The translations under genes and the position numbers were made by a program. A stretch of 64,000 bases of DNA from Asterella californica (Eukaryota > Streptophyta > Marchantiopsida > Marchantiales > Aytoniaceae), in the NCBI GenBank assembly GCA_036924285.1, contig JAYKYS010000006.1, forward strand, positions 28,308,001 to 28,372,000. Reading direction: 5' to 3'. Under the pieces are notes generated by a model. The model was not told the origin of the DNA, searched no databases, and saw only the letters and a list, made by a program, of their open reading frames with translations. Numbering within the stretch: the stretch's first letter is position 1; each line of letters begins with the position of its first letter. Shown here piece by piece: positions 31,779 through 41,484 of the stretch.

Positions 31779-33680
31779 ATGGCGGCTGCACCTCGGAGCA
31801 CTCTTTCCGAGTCAAGCAACCAACGTAAAGCTTGTGGAAACACGTCGAAGATACGGCTGCATCAGCAAAGTTTGGGAGGAGGCAGTGCTGTGAAGACTCG
31901 TCAGCAGTTCTTGATTCCTATGGCTGCCTACGTCTGCGTTTTTCTCTTCTTCCTGCAGCTCTTCACGGAGAGCGCTACCGCAGCCCCAGTGCTGGCATCC
32001 AGTCTTGGCTTCTGCAAAGATGTTCCAGTGCTCAAGGGGGCCCCCTTACACTGCTGCCTCCCACAGCCCACAAGAGCCCCGATCAGGTTCACATTTCCTC
32101 GTGTGCTTGCTGATCGCTATGGCAAGCCCATTTTGAGGGAGAGGAAACCCGCACACATCGCCCAGAAAGATCCGGAGTATGTCAAGAAGTACAATCTGGC
32201 CTACGCCAGAATGAAAGCCCTCCCAGACTCGGACCCCAGAAGCTTCCTCAACCAGTGGAGAGTCCACTGCTCCTTCTGCAACGAAGCATTCAAGCAGCGG
32301 AATCTCCGGGGCAAAGATACCGGAGTTTTGCTCCAAGTCCACTTCAGCTGGAGCTTCCTTCCGTGGCATCGAATGTACCTCTACTTCCACGAGAGAATTC
32401 TAGCCAGCTTGATCAACGATCCTACTTTCGCTCTTCCTTTCTGGAACTGGGACAATGCGATTGACTTCGACGCAGGTATGATCCCTGCCATGTACCTGCC
32501 CAAGTTCCCCGTGCCCAACTCCGCCCTCTATGATAAGTTCCGAAACCCCAACCATTTGCCTCCCAAGATTCTCAACCTGGGTTACAGCGCCAAGCTCGAA
32601 GCGGAAGGGCAGAATCTGACGGACCAGCAGATCAGATACCAGAATTTGTGCGTCATGTACAACCAAGTCACGACCAAAGTCAGCGCTCGAGATTTTCTCG
32701 GTGGCCCGTACGTGGTCGGCACCGATAACACGGCTGCGTCTGCCAACCAGTCAGCAAATGGAACTGTGGGCGAGTCCGGTGGACTGGAAAATGCTCACAA
32801 CATTGCCCACGAATGGACGGGCTTGATCAACGACCCAGACCATCCCGACAATGAGGACATGGGAAACTTCATCTTCGCAGCTAAAGATCCCATCTTCTAC
32901 GCTCATCACTCCAACGTCGATCGCCTGTGGGACGTCTGGAAAACCCTCCCCGACAGGATCACCAGGTCGGGAGACAGAAAGCGAACGGACTTCAAGAACA
33001 GAGATTTCCTCGACTTCGAATTCACTTTCTATGACGAAAACGGAGATTTGGTGATCAGCAAAATCAGCGATTCTCTAAACAGCGCCAAGCTCGGCTACAA
33101 GTTCACTAACGTCAGTGAAGCTGATGATCTGTGGATCAATTACGAGCCTCTCCCTCCCCATAAATCTCCGACACCTCGGCATCCCAAGGATTACCCCGCA
33201 GCGGTCCCCAATGGAGACAACCACATCACTATGGATCCCATCAGCTATAAGCTCGGCCGTCGCGCTCCCACAATCAAAGACCTCCAAGGAAAGGAGCTGA
33301 AGAGCATCTTTCAGTTGCAGGAGAACGTCTTGTTTCAGAAGGTGAAGATACCGCAGGGCTCTTATGCCCGATTTGATGTGTTCATCAACTATCCAGCAGC
33401 CACCAGGAAGACTCATCTGTACATGTCCGAGTACGTGGGTACTTTCACCCATCTGCCCAGCGGAATGATCGATACGAGCAAGTCAGTTTCCGAATCGTCC
33501 AGAGAGAAGGGTGAGTTCCTGATTGTTAACATCCGGTTTTCCATCAATGCCGCTCTGAAGAGACTTGGCATTACGGATTGCCATGAGGACATCATCGTCA
33601 CCATTGTTTCTAAGGGTGCCAGGAACAGCAGCCCAAAAACAGGATTCACTTTCGCCAACCTCAAGCAAGATTTCCAGTGA
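31779..33680 (+). CDS. PPO: Polyphenol oxidase PPO-1 (tyrosinase/catechol oxidase)
   Basis: The copper enzyme oxidises phenols to o-quinones with O2. The 633-residue frame has the full plant PPO order: N-terminus with hydrophobic segment (about 44-69), tyrosinase domain (about 79-390), DWL domain (about 405-455) and KFDV domain (about 505-630). CuA ligands are His163, His188 and His197; CuB ligands are His340, His344 and His376. Cys167 is placed for the thioether to His188. Cys79, Cys92, Cys93 and Cys164 fit the two disulfides. NxS/T sites at 279, 323, 327, 444 and 616 and the lack of a Ser-rich plastid transit peptide suggest the secretory route. Met48 (31920), just before the hydrophobic segment, is an alternative start giving a classical signal peptide. 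The CDS has no intron. Downstream, an AATAAA is at 34023. Confidence 0.96.
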   Translation: MAAAPRSTLSESSNQRKACGNTSKIRLHQQSLGGGSAVKTRQQFLIPMAAYVCVFLFFLQLFTESATAAPVLASSLGFCKDVPVLKGAPLHCCLPQPTRAPIRFTFPRVLADRYGKPILRERKPAHIAQKDPEYVKKYNLAYARMKALPDSDPRSFLNQWRVHCSFCNEAFKQRNLRGKDTGVLLQVHFSWSFLPWHRMYLYFHERILASLINDPTFALPFWNWDNAIDFDAGMIPAMYLPKFPVPNSALYDKFRNPNHLPPKILNLGYSAKLEAEGQNLTDQQIRYQNLCVMYNQVTTKVSARDFLGGPYVVGTDNTAASANQSANGTVGESGGLENAHNIAHEWTGLINDPDHPDNEDMGNFIFAAKDPIFYAHHSNVDRLWDVWKTLPDRITRSGDRKRTDFKNRDFLDFEFTFYDENGDLVISKISDSLNSAKLGYKFTNVSEADDLWINYEPLPPHKSPTPRHPKDYPAAVPNGDNHITMDPISYKLGRRAPTIKDLQGKELKSIFQLQENVLFQKVKIPQGSYARFDVFINYPAATRKTHLYMSEYVGTFTHLPSGMIDTSKSVSESSREKGEFLIVNIRFSINAALKRLGITDCHEDIIVTIVSKGARNSSPKTGFTFANLKQDFQ

Positions 33681-34022
33681 TTGCATACATATGCAGAGAA
33701 ATGCAGGCGACTTCCAGTATTAATGATCTGCTTGTTACTTTGAACCTGATGTAGAAGGGTAGCTTACATTCCTTTTTTCTTGTTTTGCCAAAATGTCGAC
33801 TTCCCTATCCGGAAAACAGTGCATTTAGCTTAGCGCAGTCCCGAGGGATAAGGCTAAGCGTTACTTCTTTACAGAGTGACAGTCGGACTTGTGGGAAACA
33901 AGGTAGTGCGGGAATATACTTAGTGCGCAGATTACACTCATGTTCAAGTAGATTCTGGTTAGCTTTTAGGTGTAATCTCATTCAAGTAGATGCCAAATAG
34001 GTGTAATCTTCACTCGACCTTC

Positions 34023-34028
34023 AATAAA
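34023..34028 (+). terminator. Putative PPO-1 polyadenylation signal
   Basis: AATAAA 343 bases after the stop codon, conserved in position in PPO-2 (61720-61725) and degenerate in relic i. The cleavage site itself cannot be seen. Confidence 0.4.
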
Positions 34029-34327
34029 TTCGTAACGAATTCCATCGAGAAAGAGCTGAACTCGTCACTTCTTCCCAGTCTACAGCTGACTGCCTTGTAT
34101 TTTCTCTTGTGAAAGTTTGGTTGGATCCGAGGCAAGAGTTCTGGCCAATTAAATGGATGTTCTGGCATTGTAATGAAGTCTCATGACATACACATAAGTA
34201 GTGACGGAAGATGCCACAACTAGCACCTAGCATGTCACATTCATGGTCGACCGTTTTGGAATAAGAAACCCCCTATGTGATGTTGCAATTGAGGTCTGCC
34301 GATTAAGCACCCTAGCCAGCTAGTTAC

Positions 34328-34570
34328 TGTTAAAGATAATGTCTAGTCTATAGTCACATCTATAGTCATCTCTATATTCACCTCTATCAGTCACATCTAT
34401 AGTCACCTCTATAGGCACATCTCTATGTCTAGTAACTGACTAATGACTAACTTCTGTCCATAGGTTAGAGTATATAACAACCCCCCTCTTGGGAGATGAT
34501 GAGTCGACTGATCCCTTTACTGATATAACTTGTACAGTGAAGAGTAGTCACTTGGTTTACTTCTTTAACA
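34328..34570 (+). repeat. copia-2 5' LTR
   Basis: 243 bp with TG...CA ends. It differs from the 3' LTR by about six substitutions and one 2-bp indel by eye. The U3 part (34341-34432) is built of short ctatagtcacatc-like repeats. A TATA box (tatataac) lies at 34471-34478. Confidence 0.93.
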
Positions 34571-34582
34571 TGGTATCAGAGC
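34571..34582 (+). other. copia-2 primer-binding site
   Basis: TGGTATCAGAGC, complementary to the initiator tRNA-Met 3' end, follows the LTR without spacer. Confidence 0.95.
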
Positions 34583-35042
34583 TAAGGCACGAGTATTAGC
34601 AAAGAGAATGAAGAACCAGAGAGTGAAAAGGACATAGAGTGAGCACACCACCTTCAACTGAAAAGTGAGAAAGCAGGCGTAAATTCCTGGTCAAACTACC
34701 TTTGACTGCATTTTTGGAGGGGAAGGAGATCGAATTAGGCAAATCTGAGAGTGGATTTGGGGTTAAAAAGGCTCTGCCTTGCAAAGAGCAAAGAATTGCA
34801 AAGAGCTTTCCAACGGTTCAACTTTCGACCCAAACGGACCTCGTATAAATTACACTTTGGGGAACCCTTGGTCAACAGATCTTTGACTGCACTTTTGAAG
34901 GCCTTAACGATCGATTTTCGCGTTTCTGAGATTTTTGCCGTGCAGGACGAGATTGCAAAGGATTTCAATATATACACTATTTCCACCTCCACAACCACTT
35001 TGAGGAGTTCCAGATTTTTCCCACCTACTTTACTTTCGATCG

Positions 35043-36392
35043 ATGGTTAACGTTAGTGACAACCTACTTCATGATCATCATAAGTTGGATAGCACCAACT
35101 ATCCAATATGGTGCTCCAAGGTTCAAGCCATTTTTCAGAACTACGACTTATGGGACATAGTGTTGGATGAGGAAGAAAGACCTATCGATTCACCAACTGC
35201 TGTCAAAGCTTGGAACAAGAGAGATCAACAAGCACTTGCCATCATCAAGATGACAATTAAAGACTCGGAAATCATGGATATCTTGGAGGCTAAAACCTCT
35301 AAAGATGATTGGGATACTTTCACCAAGAAACACGAAGGAGCTGCTCGAGGGAGGAAGAGAATGCTACGCAGAAAGTTAAACACTTTGCAGATGGTTGCAG
35401 GCATCTCACTCGAAGAGCACTTCAATACTGTCAAAGGGTTGCTACAACAACTGAAGAATCTGGGTGGAGATATAGATGAAGACGACTTGGTGCTTATAGT
35501 GCTCCAGAGCTTACCAGAACTGTATGAGCACTTCGTCAAAGCAGTTGATGTTCGTAAGGAGCCTATCTCATTTGAAGAACTGCAAACATTAGCTTTGCAA
35601 GAAGCAATGAATATCGAAACCAAGTCAACTCAAACAACTACAACAACTGATGCAGCTTTCTTCTCCAAGAAGAGAGATCATAAGCGGGGTAGAACTCAAG
35701 AATCGCAATCCAAACAAAAGGAGCATTGGGACAACAAGAAAGGCAAATACAACAAACGAGATTCAGAGGGCAACTCCAACAAACCGAAACCTGGGAACTG
35801 CAACTACTGTAAGAAACGTGGTCACTATGCTTATGAGTGCAGGAAGAAGGCATTTGATCAACGTTCCAACACAAACAACAGAGGTAACTTCGTACAGACA
35901 ACTGATCACAAAGAGAAGCTGTTCTTCACTGCCATGTATACAGACACACATGACCAACAATGGTGGATTGATTCTAGAGCATCAAATCATATCACCTCAA
36001 AGAAGGAGTGGTTTCAAGACTTTCATCCTCTTAATGGACCAGAGATTCGACTAGGAGATGGTAAGGGCTACCAAGTCCAGGGGGAAGGTAACATTCGTAT
36101 TAAGCTACCTTCAGGTCAGATAAGAATCATTGGAGGTGTCTGGTTTGTACCTAGTGTAGTGCATAATCTTCTGAGTGTTGGTAAACTTGCTGCACACGGA
36201 TTTCAACTGTCATTCGATGCACAAGGATGTTCAATTCTTCACCAAGGATCTGTAGTAGCTACAGGGCTGAAGGTTGGCCACTTGTATGAGTTACAAGCCT
36301 TATCCTTAGTAGCTCCAGTTCTTGCTGCTGTAACAGAGACGAGCCAGTTATGGCATCTACAACTTGGACATTTACAATATCAGAGAATGTAG
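35043..36392 (+). CDS. copia-2 Gag-protease open frame
   Basis: A 449-residue open frame. Residues 1-200 are the copia Gag (UBN2-like pattern, with SLPELYEHFVKAV). Residues 253-266 form the zinc knuckle CX2CX4HX4C. Residues 307-317 are the protease site WWIDSRASNHI, in which the Gly of the D-S-G triad is Arg, so the protease is probably inactive. From about 430 the integrase zinc domain begins (WHLQLGH). The frame ends at TAG 36390-36392 in the middle of that domain, a stop shared with copia-1. Start Met 35043 is the first in the frame and matches copia-1. Confidence 0.9.
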   Translation: MVNVSDNLLHDHHKLDSTNYPIWCSKVQAIFQNYDLWDIVLDEEERPIDSPTAVKAWNKRDQQALAIIKMTIKDSEIMDILEAKTSKDDWDTFTKKHEGAARGRKRMLRRKLNTLQMVAGISLEEHFNTVKGLLQQLKNLGGDIDEDDLVLIVLQSLPELYEHFVKAVDVRKEPISFEELQTLALQEAMNIETKSTQTTTTTDAAFFSKKRDHKRGRTQESQSKQKEHWDNKKGKYNKRDSEGNSNKPKPGNCNYCKKRGHYAYECRKKAFDQRSNTNNRGNFVQTTDHKEKLFFTAMYTDTHDQQWWIDSRASNHITSKKEWFQDFHPLNGPEIRLGDGKGYQVQGEGNIRIKLPSGQIRIIGGVWFVPSVVHNLLSVGKLAAHGFQLSFDAQGCSILHQGSVVATGLKVGHLYELQALSLVAPVLAAVTETSQLWHLQLGHLQYQRM

Positions 36393-37138
36393 AAGTTGTT
36401 TCATGAAAACTTAGCACTTGGTGTTTCCAAACTCGCCCCTGTAAACACCCCATGTGAAGTTTGTCTCAGATCTAAACAGACTCGAAGGAAGTTCTTCAAG
36501 ACTACTACAACAAGGGCAACAGATATCCTTCAACTGTTACATACAGATCTCTGTGGACGTACTGAGACTATTTCGCTTGGAGGTTCTAAGTACTTTATGC
36601 TGGTTGTTGATGACTTCTCGAATTTCTCCTGTTAAGAAAGTTTGAAGCACTCTCGAATCTTCAACAGCTTGTTAACATGGTAGAAAGACAGACTGGACAG
36701 CAAGAGAAGCAACTACGAAGTGATAGAGGAGGAGAGTTCACTTCCAAGGCAGCTGACCAATATTTCGCTGCGAAGGGGATACTACGGCAGTTGACTACAA
36801 CTTACACGCCTCAGCAAAATGGAGTTGTTGAAAGGAAGAACAGAACTGTTGTGGAGATGGCAAGAAGTCTTCTTCTTGAGCAAGATCTTCCAAAAGATCT
36901 TTGGGCTGAAGCTGTCAATACTGCGGTCTACCTTCTCAACAGAAGTCCAACAAATGCTGTGAACAACAAAACTCCATTCGAAGCTTTCACAGGAAAGAAA
37001 GCAGACCTCTCTAATCTTTGAATTTTTGGATGTAAAGCATATGTTTCAACTCCTCGAAAATTACTGCAAAAGTTTGATGATAGATCTCAGATCTGTACAT
37101 TCATAGGATATCCAGCAAGAGAAAGGGGATATAGGCTA
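36393..37138 (+). pseudogene. copia-2 integrase, broken
   Basis: After the TAG the same frame continues through the rest of the zinc domain (CEVCLRSKQTRRKF) to VVDDFSNFSC at 36635, where a small deletion relative to copia-1 shifts the frame. The core resumes at 36677-37021 with LRSDRGGEF and NGVVERKNR, so all catalytic acids exist but in two frames. A TGA at 37019-37021 (Gln in copia-1) and a further short stretch lead into the RT frame. Confidence 0.88.
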
Positions 37139-38893
37139 TTGAGTACTGCAAGAAAGATCATCATCAGTCGAGATGTAGTGTTTTTAGAGATCCCTTCATC
37201 TCGAAACTTACAACACCATCTTTCTGACTTGCCACCTCTCTCTATTCAAACACCTACTTCAGAGAACCATGAAGAAGAACCTCAAGCTCAACTAGAACCA
37301 CCTCCTACACCACCCACACAAGTTGAGCTTACTGAATCAGGTCCAACTACTGCAGATTCGTCTCTCATTCATCAGCCTACTCCAGATTCGAATCTTGCTA
37401 CCCAACCAAGGAGACCTATCAGAACAAGGAAGGTTCCTGCAAGGCTAGAGGATTATATTCTCATGGCTGAAGCTCAAGGTGATGGAGAGACTATTACATT
37501 CGAGGAAGCTTTCAGTAAGGATCACTGGAGACGTGCTATGCAGGAAGAATATGATGCACTGCTCAAAAATGCAACCTGGAGCCTAGTAACTCTTCCAGCA
37601 AACAGGAAAGCACTTGGCTGTAAGTGGGTTTATAAGATCAAGAGGTATGCGGATGGAACTATTGAGAGATACAAGGCTCGCCTTGTTGCAAAAGGTTATT
37701 TGCAGACTGCAGGAGAAGATTTTCAAGAGACTTTCACACCTGTGGTAAAACTTAACGCTATCCGAGTTCTTTGTGCTCTTGCAAAACAAAATGGTTGGAA
37801 GTGTCTACAAATGGATGTTAAGAATGCATTCCTTAATGGCATTCTTGAAGAAGATATCTACTTGCAGCAACCACCTGGTTTTGTTCGTCAAGGAGGTGAA
37901 CAGTTAGTGTGCAAGCTGCACAAGGCATTATATGGCCTCAAACAAGCTCCAAGAGATTGGTACACAAGAATCGACACCTTCTTGAAGCAGCAAGGCTTCT
38001 CTCCTACAAGAGGTGATCCAAACTTCTATGTTTTGATTACTTCTCAAGGTATTGTCTTACTGTTACTGTACGTGGATGACCTGATAATATCCGGAAGTAA
38101 TCAAGGAGGAGTAAAGAAGATTCAGCAAGCTTTAATGCAAGAGTTTGATATGAAGGATCTAGGACTTCTCAACTTTTGTCTTGGAGTTCAGTTTCTGGAA
38201 CACAACAAAATGTTATACCTCTCTCAGGCAAGGTATACAGAAAGTATAATTCAGGATTTTCAGATGGAGAAGTGCAAGCCTGCGCCTACTCCTATGGTTA
38301 TCTCAAAGGAGTGGCAAAGTTCTTCTGTTGATGATGAGCATGCAGATGCAACACAGTTCAGGAAGCTGATTGGAAAGTTAATTTATCTGCCTGTCACTAC
38401 AAGACCGGATATTTGGTTTGCAGTCAGCAAACTCAGTCAGAATATGGAGTCTCCCACACTTATGCATATGAGGGCAGCAAAGAGAGTTTTGCGCTACCTC
38501 AGGGAAACTATCAGCTATGGGCTCAGATATAGCTCAGATAAGTCACTTGGACTTGTTGGATTTACAGATGCTGATTGGGCAGGTGATTCTACAGATCGTA
38601 AATCAATATCTGGATTCGCATTTATGCTGGGAGGAGGTGCCATCACTTGGCAGTGTAAAAAGCAGCCAACTATTGCTTTATCCTCCTCTGAAGCAGAATA
38701 TCGTGGCCTGTGTAATGCAGCACGAGAGGCCATTTGGCTAAGATGGATGTTGGAAGATGTAGGTGTCAACCAAGACACTCCAACAGTAATCTGGACTGAT
38801 AGCATGAGTGCAATAGCATTGGCGAAAAATCCAGTGCACAATCTAGAACAAAGCACATTGAAGTGCAAGTCCACTTCATCAGGGAGAAAATAA
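37139..38893 (+). pseudogene. copia-2 RT and RNase H
   Basis: A 584-residue open frame. RT has CKWVYKIKRY (161-170), QMDVKNAFLNG (224-234), LYGLKQAPRDWY and an intact YVDD (311-314). RNase H has FTDADWAGD (Asp477/479), SSSEAEYRG (Glu518) and IWTDSMSA (Asp554). A one-base deletion near 38844 shifts the frame. The true C-terminus (HFIREK ... QTADIF) continues in another frame at 38863-39054. The catalytic residues are intact, so this is the best preserved polymerase in the window. Confidence 0.9.
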
Positions 38894-39026
38894 TTTCGGG
38901 AGAGGTTGTTACTCAATGGGTAACAACTGATGATCAAACTGCTGATATATTCACCATGCCTTTGTCTTCAGACAGGTTTCAAAAATTGAGACTTGAACTT
39001 GGTGTATATTCAGTACCACTGACATT

Positions 39027-39035
39027 AAGAGGGGG
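39027..39035 (+). other. copia-2 polypurine tract
   Basis: AAGAGGGGG directly before the 3' LTR; it would prime plus-strand synthesis. The last codons of pol overlap it. Confidence 0.85.
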
Positions 39036-39276
39036 TGTTAAAGATAATGTCTAGTCTATAGTCACATCTATAGTCATATCTATAGTCACCTCTATAAGTC
39101 ACATCTATAGTCACCTCTATAGACACATCTCTATGTCTAGTAACTGACTAATGACTAACTTCTGTCCATAGGTTAGAGTATATAACAACCCCTCTTGGGA
39201 GATGATGAGTCGACTGATCCCTTTACTGATATAACTTGTACAGTGAAGAGTAGTCATTTGGTTTACTTCTTTAACA
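39036..39276 (+). repeat. copia-2 3' LTR
   Basis: 241 bp, TG...CA. Its near-identity to the 5' LTR implies a fairly recent insertion. The short U3 repeats lie at 39056-39135 and the TATA box at 39179. Confidence 0.93.
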
Positions 39277-40380
39277 GTTACTAGCTTGAGGATTTTCTAT
39301 CTAGCTGTCCTTCTCACTCATCTCATGGTTATTCCCTTCGATGAAGGGATCAGCGTAGAACTGCTTGCAGTTTAATAGTGAGCATCGTCTGGAGTCCATA
39401 TTTCTTGCGTTTTGTTTCCCTAGAAAGAATCGAAACTGGAGAATAATATTCGGAATTGATCATATGATCATGACCACAGTTTTCGAGTTCAGATTTACCT
39501 AGAAGTGGAACGTAAATTTTGGGTAACGTTTTGAATTATATCTATTTTGCACCTATATCGGAATCCCCATAAGAACTAACTGTGCAATGTACATCACGAA
39601 CCTATAGCTATTCCTGCACACTTATGAGACGGAGTTCATGCAACGTTTGATCACGGCAGATACTCATCCAAGTTCGAAGATTCCTAGTTGACTCTTTTTG
39701 ACTTGTACTTCAGTTCTAACGCTAATTCGTCTCGGCTCATATTCAAAGACTACCTAATACTATCATACTCAAAGGTCAAGATTCAAAGACTATCACACTA
39801 TTCCACTAAGATTTAGAAACTATCACACTATTTGAACTAAGAATTAAAGACCATCATGCTATTTCACTACCGTACTTTTCACATTCTTTATTTCTACTTT
39901 TTACATTAAAGATAATTCTTGTAGTCCTCAGTTGTTATCATATCTATTCATTTTTATCTGTTGATACATTTCTGCTTTTAACAAAATATTTTTCAAACAA
40001 TTCACTTGTTTTATAATATTCTATTATTAACTTCTTCTTTTGATAAAACTATTTGAGGTAAGACTTACAAACCATCAGGTTATTTCACTATCATTTTTTC
40101 AAATATATCTTATTGAGTACTTATTATGTTCTTTATTCTACTTCAGATTATAGAGAATCCTTGTATTCTTCAGTTGTTATCATTTTTCTTCATATTTTTC
40201 TTTTGATACTTCTGATTTTTATAAAATATTCTTCAAATTATTTTATAATTTTATAAAATTTTATTATTTATTCTCTTATTTTACAACTTTTTGAACGAAA
40301 GATATAGACGGCTATTAAGACTACTGAGCTATGTATATAAACCAAACACAAAACTGAAATATTTATTGGAAAAATATTGA

Positions 40381-40809
40381 AACTGATGATGAGTTAATAT
40401 TATCTAATTTTCTTGAAGATGATATGAAATCATCACACCACTTTCAATCAGTTCAAGAATACCTAGACAGAATCGGTATATTACCGATTCTGGTGGTATG
40501 CGAAGATTATTTATGTTTGTTAGCTTTATCAATACGAACTTGTATACATAATTACTATATTTAGCTATGATTATGGATTTCGATGATCAAGTGAGAGAAT
40601 CATATCACACTCTCAATCTTTTATACAATGATTGTCACGATTATGTACCACACTATGAACCACTTATATCTATTGTGAAAGAACTCAATATCCATGACTA
40701 CAATTTTATTCTTCAAAAAATACAAAAGTTACATTATGAATATAGTAATGAAACTTTGATTAAATTATTACAAAGATATTTAAATTTACATCCTGAATGT
40801 AACAAGTGA
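40381..40809 (+). pseudogene. AT-rich unrecognised ORF relic (block ii)
   Basis: I do not recognise the family. A frame of about 60 codons (about 40330-40560) ends in TAG, and a second frame (40567-40809, 80 codons) follows at once. Both have real-protein composition rich in Leu, Ile, His, Tyr, Asn and Asp, with AT-ending codons quite unlike the GC-rich PPO gene. Block iv carries the same region (63100-63540) with the break in other places. This suggests one longer former ORF. The AT-rich codon use hints at a foreign or organelle/viral-like source, but nothing proves it. A 25-bp palindromic insertion lies at 40468-40492. Confidence 0.4.
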
Positions 40810-41151
40810 CAAGGCACGCCAACAAATCTCTAAAATCATATATAGAATGCAAACCATAAAACAACAAGATGACCGTAGAAGAACAAAATCTGATATCCAA
40901 ATACTTATTTATGCATAGATAAAATCCAAGCTTGTGTAGTTCTACAATTTTAGAAAAGCTTCTAAAAGTAATACACATTGCTCCATTAACAATGAATATT
41001 CTCAAATATATATATTGAATAATATGAGCTAATCCAATCAAACATTATCTAATCCTCGTAGAAGAACAAAACAATATCAGCCAAAAAGCAAATGATTTAG
41101 TATCAAAAAGATATAGTTGATACTTCAAATATGGTATGTGCGATATGTCAT

Positions 41152-41317
41152 TGTGACATGCAAAACATGCATCTGGAACGTGCTTGTATACAATCTTCTG
41201 CGAGTAGGTACTTACATTCTCCAAGCATGTCTCTTGTGACATGCAAAACATGCATCTGGGATGTGCATGTATACAATCTTCTGCAGAGAGTACTTACATT
41301 CGTATGATTTTCAAAAA
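41152..41317 (+). repeat. Tandem repeat, 83-bp period, two units
   Basis: tgtgacatgcaaaacatgca begins at 41152 and 41235, each followed by atacaatcttctgc and a stretch like tacttacattc. Block iv appears to keep one clear unit (63890-63960). Confidence 0.75.
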
Positions 41318-41484
41318 AACATACAACAATTGAAAACTGTGAAACTCGAAAGAATTTTAGCACATTACAATATGCATAACTTAACATAAGATGGTTTAAA
41401 TGAAACTTTCACATGTGTGCATTGTTCTGATGTGAGTTGTTTCAAGTAAAAGAATCATTTTCTAGTCAAAAGTTAGTCTCGTAT

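Larger units (their letters stand above)
34323..39281 (+). mobile_element. Ty1/copia retrotransposon copia-2 with 5-bp target duplication
   Basis: The element is 34328-39276, 4.95 kb, flanked by GTTAC (34323-34327 and 39277-39281). It is full length: LTR, initiator-Met primer site, gag-protease, integrase, RT, RNase H, polypurine tract, LTR. It is the same family as copia-1 in opposite orientation. The empty site is visible in block iv at 62018-62022, where the same flanks are joined by one GTTAC. The insertion is therefore younger than the duplication of blocks ii and iv. It is disabled by a TAG, frameshifts and a protease change. Confidence 0.95.
39282..41484 (+). other. Downstream part of PPO block ii, AT-rich
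   Basis: It aligns with 62023-63960 of block iv. Bases 39880-40330 are extremely AT-rich with repeated words (attctttatt, cttttgata). It contains the ORF relic at 40381-40809 and a tandem pair of 83-bp period at 41152-41317 (tgtgacatgcaaaacatgc). No other gene is seen. Confidence 0.7.

Noticed and set aside
31779..31988. Plastid/thylakoid targeting of PPO as in seed plants
   Set aside because: The N-terminus lacks a long Ser/Thr-rich transit peptide and twin-Arg motif. A signal-peptide-like segment fits better.
31832..32113. Second + strand frame inside the PPO N-terminus
   Set aside because: It overlaps the PPO frame, has no homology, and is conserved only because the DNA is nearly identical in both genes.
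33075..33452. Open frame antisense to PPO-1 (and its twin at 60773-61150)
   Set aside because: It is a shadow of the GC-rich PPO coding strand, with the same length in both copies and no own motif or promoter.
36390..36392. Programmed readthrough as the firm explanation of the shared TAG
   Set aside because: The 3' context does not match known readthrough signals, and the stop lies inside the integrase zinc domain. It is kept only as an alternative.
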